A stretch of DNA of 49,998 nucleotides from Gammaproteobacteria bacterium 53_120_T64 (GTDB lineage Bacteria; Pseudomonadota; Gammaproteobacteria; Pseudomonadales; Porticoccaceae), in NCBI GenBank assembly GCA_002162815.1, contig MAAT01000049.1:1-49998 (forward strand), given 5' to 3'. A model generated the notes under the pieces. The model was not told the DNA's origin, ran no database searches, and worked only from the letters and a program-made list of their open reading frames with translations. Below, one piece after another: positions 49,961 through 49,998 of the stretch (position 1 is the first letter of the stretch; each line of letters starts with the position of its first letter). A program made the translations under genes and the position numbers.

Positions 49961-49998
49961 GCTGTTCTACGCACAGTGATTTTTTCCATCAAGATCGC

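Overview
The window looks like chromosome of a heterotrophic, probably marine, gammaproteobacterium (moderately GC-rich; assimilatory nirBD-nasA, tripartite RND efflux, DUF1302/DUF1329 pair, several luciferase-like monooxygenases, lipoprotein-rich envelope genes). The class assignment is an inference from gene content, not from a marker gene. No rRNA, tRNA, CRISPR array, transposase or integrase was seen.

Layout. (1) 1-5.1 kb, minus strand: nirB-nirD-phzF-like-nasA (nasA runs off the left edge), an assimilatory nitrate/nitrite reduction operon with a candidate sigma-54 promoter before nirB and a terminator-like hairpin just before nasA. (2) 5.8-12.4 kb, plus strand: a beta carbonic anhydrase, then an efflux operon (membrane-fusion lipoprotein, RND pump, outer-membrane factor). 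(3) 12.4-14.2 kb, minus: a small K+-channel-like protein and an outer-membrane beta-barrel. (4) 14.4-31.1 kb: a catabolic-looking region with an acetyl-CoA hydrolase/CoA-transferase, three luciferase-like monooxygenase copies (one a clear pseudogene with four lesions), a periplasmic cyclase-family hydrolase, a sodium:solute symporter, the DUF1302/DUF1329 envelope pair, an MFS transporter and a family III CoA-transferase. It is interrupted by a compact signalling operon: CheY-like receiver, CheC-like phosphatase, PAS-GGDEF diguanylate cyclase. (5) 32.0-46.7 kb, minus: thirteen tightly packed or overlapping genes forming one apparent operon. (6) 46.9-49.9 kb: a small secreted protein, an indoleamine 2,3-dioxygenase-family protein and a zinc alcohol dehydrogenase with a good promoter and terminator.

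The most unusual part is region 5. It encodes a MotA/TolQ/ExbB-like proton-channel subunit; two proteins whose N-terminus resembles the single TolR/ExbD helix (an Asp at residue 17 in a shared SFLD-[VI] motif), followed by a coiled coil and a von Willebrand A domain with a MIDAS site; a degenerate Hsp70/actin-like protein; a PEGA-repeat protein with a sulfatase-modifying-factor fold lacking the catalytic cysteines; two membrane-anchored or secreted TPR proteins; four lipoproteins; a small secreted protein ending in FPVDI; and an M48 metalloprotease. I read it as a candidate proton-motive-force-coupled envelope machine in which vWA domains take the place of the usual peptidoglycan-binding domain. 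I know of no description of it, but that could not be checked here.
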